Below, one piece after another: positions 25,313 to 34,363 of a stretch of 41,898 nt of DNA. The notes beneath the pieces are model-generated. The model was not told the origin of the DNA. It ran no database searches and saw only the letters and a program-made list of their open reading frames with translations. The position numbers and the translations under genes are program-made. The DNA is from Mesorhizobium sp. (GTDB lineage Bacteria; Pseudomonadota; Alphaproteobacteria; Rhizobiales; Rhizobiaceae): the NCBI RefSeq assembly GCF_017306585.1, contig NZ_JAFKIC010000141.1, positions 1 through 41,898 on the forward strand, written 5' to 3'. The first letter of the stretch is position 1, and every line of letters starts with the position of its first letter.

Positions 25313-28300
25313 ATGGGAAATCAGTTTATGCGTTGGGCCGTTCTGGCCCGCATTCTGGTTGTTGCGGGTATCTTTGTTTGCGGTGCGGTCGGGTGGGCGG
25401 CGCCAGCTTACACGGCACCATCGCCACCTGTTTCATCGGCGCAATTCACTCCGGCTACTGGAATAGCGGGTCAAACGGTTGTTCTGACAATCGGGTTTAC
25501 AAATCCCAACGCCACACCCCTGACGAATGTCAGCACCTCAGCCTGGTTGACCAACGGCGCCTACTTCAGTTCGGTGGACAGCAATACTTGCGGCGCCACC
25601 ACGTCTCTTGCTTTGAATTCAAGGGCTGAGATTTCCGGTGGGTCATTGGCCGGTCTTGCGAACTGCAGCATAAAACTGATTGTTCAATTGCCAAATAGCC
25701 CGGGATTCTTTTCTGTACGCAATCAAGACGGGGGAGTTTCCTCAAACGAATCCGGAAGCACCCGAGACGGCACCTTCTATATCGGCCTGACCAGCTACGC
25801 AGTGCTGACGACCAGCCAGGCTATTCCTTCGATCACCGCTTACCAATCCACGTCTATCGGTACGGGCCTGACGCCTGTCACCGCGAGCGGCGGCAACGGG
25901 CCCTCTTTTGCGATATCGCCAAGCCTTCCGACAGGTCTTTCGTTCAATGCCGCAAACGGCGAAATCACCGGAACGCCGACTGTTACCTCGACCGCGAAGA
26001 CATACACTGTCACCGCCACCGATCAGTCCAGTCCGGCGCAAACGTCGTCAAAAACCTTCCAATTGCAGGTGTTGGCCGTTTCTCCGCCCAATTCCGCACT
26101 GTCATATGTCTATGCGGGAACGCCGATCGCCGGCCAGGTGGTGAAGGGGCAACTGGTACTGACAAATCCCAATCCGGTGGGGCTGACGGGCATTACCGTC
26201 CGTGTTCATAACAGCAACGGCGCCAGGTATCCCTCACCGGCAAATCTGGTCAACGGCTGCGGCGGCAGTGTAGATGTCGGCAATGGACCCAATGGCCTTG
26301 TTCTCTCAGGCGCAACCCTGCCTGGCCTTGGCAGCTGCACCCTTACAGTCGACATTCTGCTTCCATCGTCCGCGGGCAATACTTCCATCGACACCACGCT
26401 CGATGCCGCCACGGCCACCGAATCTGGCAGCGCCTTTGGAAGCAAGGGCTACTCGGTCCTCACGTTTTATAATCTGCTGACGACCACTCGGGCCGTCAAC
26501 TCTTTGAACGTCTATCAAGGCGTGACGGTCAGTTCCGTCACACCTGTCATGGCGTCCGGTGGCGCACCGGCAATCACCCTCGGCATATCGCCGACTTTGC
26601 CTGCAGGCCTGCAATTCAACACCTCGACAGGCGCGATCACCGGCACCGCCTCCGCAACGTCGCCGACAACAACCTACACCGTCACGGCAACCGATGAGGC
26701 CAATCCGCCGCAGACGTCCTCCAGGACATTCGATCTGACGGTCACAAGCCCGGTGGTGGCCACGCAAACCGTGCCGACGCTGACCCTGACCAGCGGGCGG
26801 GCGGCCACGTCTGTCACACCGGTGACAGGCAGCGGCGGTATCGCCGCGCTGGCTTACAGCGTAAACCCGTCCCTGCCCGCCGGCCTGTCTCTCGATCCAT
26901 CGACCGGCGCCATCACTGGTACGCCAAGCGTCGCATCCGCCGCCACGACCTATACTGTCTTGGTAACCGACGCCGGCGGCGCCACGGCATCCAACACATT
27001 CTCGCTCACCATCAACAGCGCGGTCACGGCCACGCAGGCTATAGCGACGGCGATACTCACCCAGAATCACGCGGCCACGTCGTTCACTCCCGTTACCGGC
27101 GGCGGTGGCACCAGCCCGCTATCCTATTCCGTATCGCCGGCGCTCCCGGCAGGATTGAGCTTCGACACCGCGAACGGGCAGGTCACCGGTACGCCAAGCG
27201 GCTCAGCGGCCGCCACGACCTATACGGTGACGGTGAGCGACGCCAACGGCGCCTCGGCATCCAATACGTTCTCGCTCGCCGTCAACGGCGCGGTGACCGC
27301 CACGCAGGCGGTCGCCACGACGAACCTCACGCAGAATCACCCGGCCGCGTCGTTCATCCCCGTGACCGGCAGTGGTGGAGCCGGCGCGCTATCCTATGCC
27401 GTATCGCCGGCGTTGCCGGCAGGATTGAGCTTCGACATCGCGAACGGGCAGGTCACCGGCACGCCAGGCGGCGCAGTGGCCGCCACGACCTACACGGTGA
27501 CGGTAACCGACGCCAATGGCGCCACGGCATCCAATACGTTCTCGCTTGCCGTCAACGGCGCCGTCACCGCCACGCAGGCGATAGCGACGACGATCCTCAC
27601 CCAGAGCCACGCGGGCGCGTCGTTCACCCCCGTGACCGGCGCTGGCGGAACCAGCCCGCTGTCCTATGCCTTGTCACCCGCGCTGCCGGCGGGATTGAGC
27701 TTCGACACCGCGACCGGAGCCGTCACCGGCACGCCAACCGTCGCATCGGGCGCCACGACCTACACGGTGACAGTGACCGACGCCAACAACGCCTCGGCAT
27801 CCAATACCTTCTCGCTTGCCGTCGGCAGCGCCGTCACGGCGACACAGGCGGTGGCTTCCAAGGCGCTCATCGTCACCTCGCCGGTGACCCCGTTTACGCC
27901 CGTCACCGGCGGCGGTGGAACCGCGCCCTTGTCCTATGCCGTCTCGCCGGCCTTGCCGGCGGGCCTCGACTTCGGCACGGCCGACGGGAAGGTAAGCGGC
28001 ACGCCGACGACCGTCAGCGCGACGGCCAGTTATGTGGTGACGGTGACGGACGCCAATGGCGCGACGGCGACCGGCAGCTTCAGCCTCAAGATCGACAGCA
28101 TCGGGCAGACCATCACCTTCACCTCGACACCGCCCAGCCCCGTCCATGTCCATTCGCCCGACTATCTGGTCTCGGCCACCGGTGGCGGGTCCGGCGAGCC
28201 CGTCCTGTTCTCGATCGACGCATCGAGCGGCGCGGGCGTCTGCAGCATCTCGGGCAACACGGTATCGTTCCTCTCGCAGGCCGGCACCTGCATCGTGAAC

Positions 28301-29617
28301 GCCAATCAGGCCGGCGATGTTCACTACGCGGCGGCCCCGCAGGCCCAGCAGACGATCGCGGTCGCCACCACGGATATCGGCGCGGTGACCGAGGCCATAG
28401 GTGGCTTCATCTCCGACCGTGCCAACCAGATCGTCAGCAACCAGCCTGACTACAGCAGCCATGGCATGGGCCGTCTGAACGAGGCCGCGGGCCAGGGCGG
28501 CGGCGCTGGTTCTTCCGATCCCACGAACCAACAGGCAGCGGGGCTGAAATCCGGCCTGCCGCCAGCGGCTTTCGGATCGCGTGCGGGAGCAGTCAGTCCA
28601 CTCCTCCCAACCGCCGCACTGGCTTATCAAGATACCGCCGGCCGCCAGGATCCCTATGGCCTGCAGGCGATGCTGCTGGGCGCCGTGCAGAATGCCGGTC
28701 AGTCCGGATCCATGGACCGGCTGAGCTATTCCGGCGCCTTCGATGCCACCGTGAATGCCCATGACGGCTTCGCCGCTTTCTTCCATGGCTCGCTCTCGCA
28801 GTTCACGAAGTGGCAGGAAGCCGCACTTGGCCTCAACGGCTCGCAGGGCGGCTCACATTCCTACTCGCCCTTCGACCTGTGGGTGGAAGGTACCTATGCC
28901 GGTTACAATGGCGAACGCAGCGGCCGGTTCGGCCTGTTCACCGCGGGTGCGGATTATGTGATCAATCCCGGTTTGCTGGTTGGTGCGTTCAGCCAGGTCG
29001 ACACGATGAAGCAGACATCCGGTACGGCCGTCTCCGGCACCGGATGGATGGCCGGGCCTTATGCCACGGTGCGTCTGACCGACCGGCTGTTCTGGACATC
29101 GCGGGCCGGGTGGGGCCGCTCCAGCAACAGCCTTTCGGACTCCGGCGACTTCACGTCCACGCGCTGGCTGGCCTCCACGGAAATCTCGGGCAAATGGAAT
29201 TTGGGGCAGGGGGTAACCTTCACCCCGAATCTGGGCTTCACCTATTTCCAGGATAAGACCGACGCCTACAAGGACACTTTCGAAGTCACCATTCCGGGCG
29301 TGAAGACCGAGCTGGGCCAGCTTAAATTCTCTCCCGAACTGTCCTATGGCTTTGCGACCGACGGCGGACTGTGGGTCGAGCCGTCCTTCGCGCCGGAACT
29401 GATCTGGAACTTCGCCTCCACCAATGCGGATGGCTTCGATGCCCTGTCCGACACCGCGACCGGCCCGACAGGCTTGCGCGGTCGCATCAAGGCCGGCCTC
29501 AATTTCCGCACCGCGCGGGGCGTGTCCTTCTCGGCCACCGGTTCCTATGACGGCATCGGATCGTCCGGCTATTCCGCCATAGCGGGCCAGGCGCGGATCA
29601 ACGTGCCGCTGAACTGA
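25313..29617 (+). CDS. autotransporter with repeated putative-Ig domains
   Basis: ATG 25313 is preferred because a signal peptide follows (WAVLARILVVAGIFVCGAVG, cleaved near WAAPA). Starts at 25244, 25259 and 25328 are also open. The 1434-residue product has two DUF11-like N-terminal modules. About seven He_PIG-type Ig units follow, each with an LPAGLSFD...GTPT...TYTVTVTDANG core; five are tandem 90-residue copies. A linker (AVTEAIGGFISDRANQIVSN) leads to a beta-barrel of about 280 residues from near 1155, rich in alternating aromatic strands. The passenger should be exposed on the cell surface as an adhesin-like protein. The chain ends INVPLN rather than the usual terminal aromatic residue. 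Confidence 0.88.
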   Translation: MGNQFMRWAVLARILVVAGIFVCGAVGWAAPAYTAPSPPVSSAQFTPATGIAGQTVVLTIGFTNPNATPLTNVSTSAWLTNGAYFSSVDSNTCGATTSLALNSRAEISGGSLAGLANCSIKLIVQLPNSPGFFSVRNQDGGVSSNESGSTRDGTFYIGLTSYAVLTTSQAIPSITAYQSTSIGTGLTPVTASGGNGPSFAISPSLPTGLSFNAANGEITGTPTVTSTAKTYTVTATDQSSPAQTSSKTFQLQVLAVSPPNSALSYVYAGTPIAGQVVKGQLVLTNPNPVGLTGITVRVHNSNGARYPSPANLVNGCGGSVDVGNGPNGLVLSGATLPGLGSCTLTVDILLPSSAGNTSIDTTLDAATATESGSAFGSKGYSVLTFYNLLTTTRAVNSLNVYQGVTVSSVTPVMASGGAPAITLGISPTLPAGLQFNTSTGAITGTASATSPTTTYTVTATDEANPPQTSSRTFDLTVTSPVVATQTVPTLTLTSGRAATSVTPVTGSGGIAALAYSVNPSLPAGLSLDPSTGAITGTPSVASAATTYTVLVTDAGGATASNTFSLTINSAVTATQAIATAILTQNHAATSFTPVTGGGGTSPLSYSVSPALPAGLSFDTANGQVTGTPSGSAAATTYTVTVSDANGASASNTFSLAVNGAVTATQAVATTNLTQNHPAASFIPVTGSGGAGALSYAVSPALPAGLSFDIANGQVTGTPGGAVAATTYTVTVTDANGATASNTFSLAVNGAVTATQAIATTILTQSHAGASFTPVTGAGGTSPLSYALSPALPAGLSFDTATGAVTGTPTVASGATTYTVTVTDANNASASNTFSLAVGSAVTATQAVASKALIVTSPVTPFTPVTGGGGTAPLSYAVSPALPAGLDFGTADGKVSGTPTTVSATASYVVTVTDANGATATGSFSLKIDSIGQTITFTSTPPSPVHVHSPDYLVSATGGGSGEPVLFSIDASSGAGVCSISGNTVSFLSQAGTCIVNANQAGDVHYAAAPQAQQTIAVATTDIGAVTEAIGGFISDRANQIVSNQPDYSSHGMGRLNEAAGQGGGAGSSDPTNQQAAGLKSGLPPAAFGSRAGAVSPLLPTAALAYQDTAGRQDPYGLQAMLLGAVQNAGQSGSMDRLSYSGAFDATVNAHDGFAAFFHGSLSQFTKWQEAALGLNGSQGGSHSYSPFDLWVEGTYAGYNGERSGRFGLFTAGADYVINPGLLVGAFSQVDTMKQTSGTAVSGTGWMAGPYATVRLTDRLFWTSRAGWGRSSNSLSDSGDFTSTRWLASTEISGKWNLGQGVTFTPNLGFTYFQDKTDAYKDTFEVTIPGVKTELGQLKFSPELSYGFATDGGLWVEPSFAPELIWNFASTNADGFDALSDTATGPTGLRGRIKAGLNFRTARGVSFSATGSYDGIGSSGYSAIAGQARINVPLN
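26750..28099 (+). repeat. tandem 270-bp repeats in the autotransporter
   Basis: Five units of exactly 270 bp start near 26750, 27020, 27290, 27560 and 27830. The three middle units are close at the DNA level; for example, GCATCCAATACGTTCTCGCT recurs. The outer two are more diverged. Each encodes one 90-residue Ig-like domain, so gain or loss of a unit keeps the frame. Confidence 0.85.
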
Positions 29618-29662
29618 AGAGGCGGACGATGCGCGGTTGAAAAAGCGGATTTGTAGCTCGAA

Positions 29663-30604
29663 CTACTTCCGCTTCCCCTCCACCGCGTCCCAGAACAGGG
29701 CGGCGATGTCGGCGCCGCCGAAGCGCTTGACCTCGCGCACGCCGGTCGGCGAGGTCACGTTGATCTCGGTCATGTAGTCGCCGATGACGTCGATGCCGAC
29801 CAGGATGAAGCCGCGCTCCTTCAGGGAAGGTCCGATGCGGGCGCAGATCTCGCGCTCGCGGTCGGTCAGCTCGGTTTTCTCGGCGCGGCCGCCGACATGC
29901 ATGTTGGAACGGGAATCGTGGTCCGCCGGCACCCGGTTGATGGCGCCCACCGGCTCGCCGTCGATGAGGATGATGCGCTTGTCGCCCTTGCGCACGTCCT
30001 TCAGGTAGCGCTGCACGATATAGGGCTCGCGCGACAGCTGGCCGAACATTTCGAGCAGCGAGGCGAGGTTGCGGTCGTCCTCCTTGAGGTGGAAGATGCC
30101 GGCGCCGCCATTGCCGTAGAGCGGCTTGACGATGATGTCGCCGAACTCCTTGCGGAAGGCGGCCACTTCCGATGGGTCCTTGGTGATCAGCGTTTCCGGC
30201 ATCAGGTCCGGAAACTCGGTGACGAAGATCTTTTCCGGGCTGTTGCGCACCCAGGCAGGGTCGTTGACCACCAGCGTCTTGGGGTGGATGCGTTCCAGGA
30301 TGTGCGTGGTGGTGATGTAGTTCATGTCGAAGGGCGGATCCTGGCGCAGCAGGATGACGTCCATTTCCGACAGGTCGGTGCGCACCTTCTCTCCGAGCGA
30401 GTAGTGGTTGCCCTTTTCGTCGCGCACCTGCATCTCCTCGATGCGGGCGAAAACCTTGCCGTCGCGCAGCGACAGCCGGTCGGGTGTGTAGTGATAGAGC
30501 TTGTGGCCGCGCCGCTGCGCTTCCAGCGACAATGCGAACGAGGTGTCGCCGGCGATCGACACGGTGGAGACATGGTCCATCTGGACGGCGATTTTCAACT
30601 TCAT
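29663..30604 (-). CDS. gshB: glutathione synthetase
   Basis: The 313-residue product starts at ATG 30604 after GGGGA; upstream in-frame codons add no family sequence. It catalyses the ATP-dependent joining of gamma-glutamylcysteine and glycine in the cytoplasm. The N-terminal domain has [20 protein letters not shown], then [20 protein letters not shown], diagnostic for bacterial GshB. The ATP-grasp part has [34 protein letters not shown], and [13 protein letters not shown] near the C-terminus, containing the metal-binding Glu/Asn. Length is normal. In many alphaproteobacteria gshB and comM are near neighbours, but here about 9 kb of surface genes separates them. Confidence 0.97.
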   Translation of the reverse strand: MKLKIAVQMDHVSTVSIAGDTSFALSLEAQRRGHKLYHYTPDRLSLRDGKVFARIEEMQVRDEKGNHYSLGEKVRTDLSEMDVILLRQDPPFDMNYITTTHILERIHPKTLVVNDPAWVRNSPEKIFVTEFPDLMPETLITKDPSEVAAFRKEFGDIIVKPLYGNGGAGIFHLKEDDRNLASLLEMFGQLSREPYIVQRYLKDVRKGDKRIILIDGEPVGAINRVPADHDSRSNMHVGGRAEKTELTDREREICARIGPSLKERGFILVGIDVIGDYMTEINVTSPTGVREVKRFGGADIAALFWDAVEGKRK

Positions 30605-30727
30605 GGCGGGTCCCCGGCGCGATTGGAGCGACGTGCATCCCCTTGAATGCACAAAGTACGCTCCAACACTTTAAGTCGAACAGCGATATAAGGGTCGCGG
30701 CGGCTTCTGCCAATCGGCCCGGTGTTC

Positions 30728-30814
30728 TAAAGCGTGTCCTGCGACACGCTTTAGGTCTTTGGCTTCATGCATGCCGTCGTCCCAAAACCGGGCCCACTTT
30801 TGGGCGGCATGCAT
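30728..30814. repeat. double-hairpin rhizobial-type intergenic repeat
   Basis: The first stem is TAAAGCGTGTC / GACACGCTTTA at 30728-30753. The second joins ATGCATGCCG (30767-30776) with CGGCATGCAT (30805-30814), with further pairing of CCCAAAA and TTTTGGG inside. The pattern belongs to a dispersed palindromic element common between rhizobial genes. It ends at the stop codon of the GtrA-like gene and may terminate that transcript. Confidence 0.7.
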
Positions 30815-31188
30815 TAACGGTCGAAGACCAGCCTGGAATAGCCGAGGAAGGACAGCGCCATGGCGACCAGCGAGGCGGCGGCGAGCGCGGCCAGTGGCGG
30901 GATCGCCGGCAGCGCCACCAGCAGGGCCGAATAGACGAAATAGTTGACGATGCTGGTGGCAATGCCTATGCCGCCATAGCGGGCGCCTTCCCGCGCCATG
31001 CCGCGCGCCGACGGCGCGAATGTCAAATGCCGGTTGAGCTGCCAGGTGACGCAGAGCGCGAAGCCGATCGACAGGATACGGGCAACGAACGGTCCGAGCG
31101 GGGTGACGGCCAGCAGCAGCCAGAGCGCTGCCGCGTCGGCGACGAAACCGATGCCGCCGGCGAACACGAACCGGAGGAGGCGCTGCAT
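30814..31188 (-). CDS. GtrA family membrane protein
   Basis: The 124-residue product consists almost entirely of four transmembrane helices. The conserved FVFAGGIGFVADAAALWLLL begins it, QLNRHLTFA follows helix two, and SFLGYSRLVFDR ends it. Length and layout match GtrA, proposed to move lipid-linked sugars across the inner membrane. It starts 3 bp after the upstream GT2 gene's stop, so the two are co-translated or coupled. Its stop codon touches the palindromic repeat at 30728-30814. Confidence 0.88.
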   Translation of the reverse strand: MQRLLRFVFAGGIGFVADAAALWLLLAVTPLGPFVARILSIGFALCVTWQLNRHLTFAPSARGMAREGARYGGIGIATSIVNYFVYSALLVALPAIPPLAALAAASLVAMALSFLGYSRLVFDR

Positions 31189-31191
31189 CGC

Positions 31192-32193
31192 TCAGGCCGC
31201 GCGCGGGGCCTTGCCCGGCTCGGCCTTGCGCACCAGCTCGCTGGCCTGCCGCTCGGCGCGCCCGGAAGGCATGGACAGATAGAAGATACGCTTCTGCTCG
31301 GCGCGGCCGCGTGAAACGGAATCAAGAATCAGTCCCGTCACCGCGGCCAGCATGGAGAGCAGCAGCAGCCCGACCGACAGCACCCAGGTCGGCATGCGCG
31401 GCACGAGGCCCGTCTCGGCGAATTCGAGCAGCACCGGCGCCATGAGGAACAGGCTCGCGCCCAGGAAGAACAGCGAGAACGCGCCGAAGAAGCGCAGCGG
31501 CTGCGTCTCCTTCATCAGCATGGCGAACATCCACAGGATCCTGGCTCCGTCGCGAAAGGTCGACAGTTTCGACGACGAGCCTTCGGGCCGGCGGCCATAG
31601 TCGAGCGCGATTTCGCTGACCGGCAGTTTGAGCTGCGAGGCATGCACCGACATTTCGGTCTCGATCTCGAATCCACCGGACACGGCGGGGAAACTCTTCA
31701 CGAAGCGCCTGGTGAAGGCGCGGTAGCCCGAGAAGATGTCGGTGAAGTCGCTGCCGAACAGGGACTTGTAGAGGCCGTTGAAGATCCGGTTGCCGAAGGC
31801 ATGGCCGGCCCTGCCGGCATCGTCGGTGACGCCGCGCCTGGTGCCGACCACCATGTCGCAGCGCTCGGTCAGGAGCGTGTTGATCAGCTGCGGCGCATCT
31901 TCCGGCGCATAGGTGCCGTCGCCGTCGGCCATCAGGTAGATGTCGGCGTCGATGTCGGCGAACATGCGCCGCACCACATTGCCCTTGCCCTGGCGCGGCT
32001 CGCGAACCACGATCGCACCCGCCGCGCGGGCCCGTAGCGCCGTCAGGTCGCGCGAATTGTTGTCGTAGACATAGATGGTCGCGGCCGGCAGCGTTTCGCG
32101 GAACCGGCGCACCACTTCGGCAATGGTCAGTTCCTCATTGTAGCAGGGCAGGAGCACGGCGATGGCGGGCTCACGGCTGATGTCTTGCGGCAT
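31192..32193 (-). CDS. GT2 family polyprenyl-phosphate glycosyltransferase
   Basis: The 333-residue product starts at ATG 32193 after GGAGACGAAA; an in-frame start at 32220 is less supported. The catalytic GT2 domain has VLLPCYNEELTIAEVVRRFR, YVYDNNSRDLT, the metal-binding YLMADGDGTY, and SDFTDIFSGYRAFTRRFVKS. Two C-terminal transmembrane helices lie near 235-260 and 272-295. It probably transfers a sugar from a nucleotide donor to a polyprenyl phosphate on the cytoplasmic face. GtrA follows immediately, and the divergent GT-C gene could use the product. Confidence 0.9.
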   Translation of the reverse strand: MPQDISREPAIAVLLPCYNEELTIAEVVRRFRETLPAATIYVYDNNSRDLTALRARAAGAIVVREPRQGKGNVVRRMFADIDADIYLMADGDGTYAPEDAPQLINTLLTERCDMVVGTRRGVTDDAGRAGHAFGNRIFNGLYKSLFGSDFTDIFSGYRAFTRRFVKSFPAVSGGFEIETEMSVHASQLKLPVSEIALDYGRRPEGSSSKLSTFRDGARILWMFAMLMKETQPLRFFGAFSLFFLGASLFLMAPVLLEFAETGLVPRMPTWVLSVGLLLLSMLAAVTGLILDSVSRGRAEQKRIFYLSMPSGRAERQASELVRKAEPGKAPRAA

Positions 32194-32357
32194 TTTCGTC
32201 TCCGACTGCCTGCCAGCCACGCGGCCGCGTGCCGAAAACCGGCTCCTTTCAGGCGGTTTTACTATTTATTGAAGCCGTTAAGGCTAGGTTTAAGGCCGAC
32301 TTCATGAGTGTCGACCGGCCCTGAAAAGGGCGCGGCGCTTCCGCCAGGGCGATCAGG

Positions 32358-34157
32358 ATGGGCATGGCAAGGGACGGAGCTTCCACCTGGAGGTCCGATA
32401 TCGCGTTCGCGCTGCTGGCCGCCTTGCTGCTGCTGGCGCTCAATGCCCATGCGGGTTTCCCGCAACTGGCCAATCCGGCGGGTGACAATGACAGCCTGCT
32501 GCAACTGGTCGAAGCGCGCGACCTGCTGGCCGGTCAGGGCTGGTTCGACCTGCACCAGTACAGGATGGGGCCGGAAGGCGGCTTCGTCATGCATTGGTCG
32601 CGCCTGCTCGACGCGCCGCTGGCGCTGGGCATGCTCGGCGCGTCCGCGCTGACGCGCAGCACGGCAATGGCCGAAAGAATCGTCCAGATCGTCTGGCCCA
32701 CCCTGCAGTTCTGGCTTGCGCTGTTTTTCATCCTGCGCGCCGCGCGCGCCTTTGCCGGCGAGCGCGCGGTGCTGCCGGCCGCCGTCGTCGGCGGCGCGGC
32801 CATGTATTACATCGGCATTTTCTCGCCCGGCGCGCTCGATCATCACAACATCCAGCTTATGCTGACGCTGGCGAGCCTCGCTCTGCTGCTCGAAGCGCCC
32901 GCGCGACGTCGTGCCGCCTTCGTCGCGGGCATCTGTGCCGTGCTGACATTGGCCATCGGCATGGAAAGCGCTCCCTATGCCGCAACGCTGGGCGCGGTCG
33001 TCGCCCTCTTGTTTCTCGGCGGCGGCGGGAGCGAAAGGCCTGTTGCCAGGGATTTCGGCCTCGGCGTCGCCGGCGCCTCCGCTGCCGTCTTTGTCGCCAC
33101 GGTTCCGGCCTCTGCATGGATGCAGGCCCAGTGCGACACCTTCTCGATCGCGCAATTCGTGCTCGCCATGTTTGCCGGCATCGGGCTTGCGGGTATCGCC
33201 TCGCTGAAGACGGCCAACGCAACGATGGTCCGCCGCCTGGTCTCGCTCGGCCTGCTTGCCGTCGCTCTGGTCGCGGTCTTGACCGTCCTGTTCCCACAAT
33301 GCCTGGCGGCGCCCTACGCCAATCTCGACCCGCGCCTCCAGCGCATGTGGCTCGGTCATATCGAGGAAGCGCAATCGATCTTCCGCCTGATCCTGGACGA
33401 CCCCGCCAGGGCGGTGGCACGGTTTGCCACGCCGTTGCTGGCGATCATCCTGATGGCGCTTCGCCTGCGCGCCGGCGGCTGGCGGCGGCAGGACAGCCTG
33501 GTCGGCGCTCTGCTGGTGGTGGCGTTTCTGGTCAGCGCCTGGGAAGTGCGCGGCTCGACCTTCTCCATCGTCTTCGCGGTGATCCCGCTTTCGGCATGGA
33601 TCGCCAAATGGCGGCAACGGGCGGAGAGCAGCCCGTCCGGCGCCACCATGCTCAGGATGGCGGCGGCCTGGCTGATTTCGGTGAACGCCATCTGGTCGGG
33701 CGCCGCCGAGGCCGCGTCGAATGCCTTCGACGCCGGCGTACCCGTCGGGAATGCCGGCATCGATGCGCCCTGCAACAGCAAGGCGTCGTTTTCCGCGCTT
33801 GGCGCGATGGCCCCCACCACGGTCCTTGCCATCTCCAATCTGGGGTCGCCGATCCTCGCCTTCACCGGCCATCGCGTGCTTGCCGGGCCCTATCACCGCA
33901 ACGTCGCGGGAAACCTGCTGGTGTTCGATGCCTTGCTGGGTTCGGCCGCCGACGCCAAGGCCGTCGTCGAAAGCCACCATGTCGGGCTGGTCGCGCTCTG
34001 CGCCGGCAATCCGGAAAGCCGGCTGCTCGCGGCCAGCGCGCCGGACGGTTTCCTGGCCGGCCTGATGCAGGGCCACGTGCCGGACTGGCTGGAGCCGGTC
34101 GCCGCGACCCGTGGCGCGCCACTCGAACTCTATCGCGTCCGCTCAACCGGCGGCTGA
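32358..34157 (+). CDS. large GT-C-like membrane protein
   Basis: The 599-residue product has around eleven hydrophobic helices between residues 15 and 430 and then a soluble tail. The first lumenal loop after helix one contains AGDNDSLLQLVEARDLLAGQ followed by WFDLHQYRMGPEGGFVMHWS. This acidic and aromatic layout is like oligosaccharyl- or mannosyltransferase GT-C proteins. SPGALDHHNIQLMLTLASL provides a second conserved acidic loop. It starts at ATG 32358 (or 32364) and diverges from the GT2/GtrA genes across about 165 bp. The likely role is use of a lipid-linked sugar in the periplasm; the acceptor is unknown. Confidence 0.75.
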   Translation: MGMARDGASTWRSDIAFALLAALLLLALNAHAGFPQLANPAGDNDSLLQLVEARDLLAGQGWFDLHQYRMGPEGGFVMHWSRLLDAPLALGMLGASALTRSTAMAERIVQIVWPTLQFWLALFFILRAARAFAGERAVLPAAVVGGAAMYYIGIFSPGALDHHNIQLMLTLASLALLLEAPARRRAAFVAGICAVLTLAIGMESAPYAATLGAVVALLFLGGGGSERPVARDFGLGVAGASAAVFVATVPASAWMQAQCDTFSIAQFVLAMFAGIGLAGIASLKTANATMVRRLVSLGLLAVALVAVLTVLFPQCLAAPYANLDPRLQRMWLGHIEEAQSIFRLILDDPARAVARFATPLLAIILMALRLRAGGWRRQDSLVGALLVVAFLVSAWEVRGSTFSIVFAVIPLSAWIAKWRQRAESSPSGATMLRMAAAWLISVNAIWSGAAEAASNAFDAGVPVGNAGIDAPCNSKASFSALGAMAPTTVLAISNLGSPILAFTGHRVLAGPYHRNVAGNLLVFDALLGSAADAKAVVESHHVGLVALCAGNPESRLLAASAPDGFLAGLMQGHVPDWLEPVAATRGAPLELYRVRSTGG

Positions 34158-34363
34158 TCGACGCGGGAATACAGGCTTGATGCAGGTTTTGCGGGCTTCT
34201 CGCAGATATCAGGCCCTTTGCTGGAGCATAGTTCCCGAGCCAAGCCGGGTTGCATTTGCGCAATTGTATCCGGCTTCGGAAAATCGATTTCCGAGATACG
34301 TTTCCTAAAGGGTTTGCTGCCAGTCTCGAAAATAAATTCCGACGTCAGGAAACAGGGACACCG

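Noticed and set aside
32262-34076. A 604-codon minus-strand frame
   Set aside because: It is antisense to the GT-C-like membrane protein and has the low-complexity charged composition of a shadow frame.
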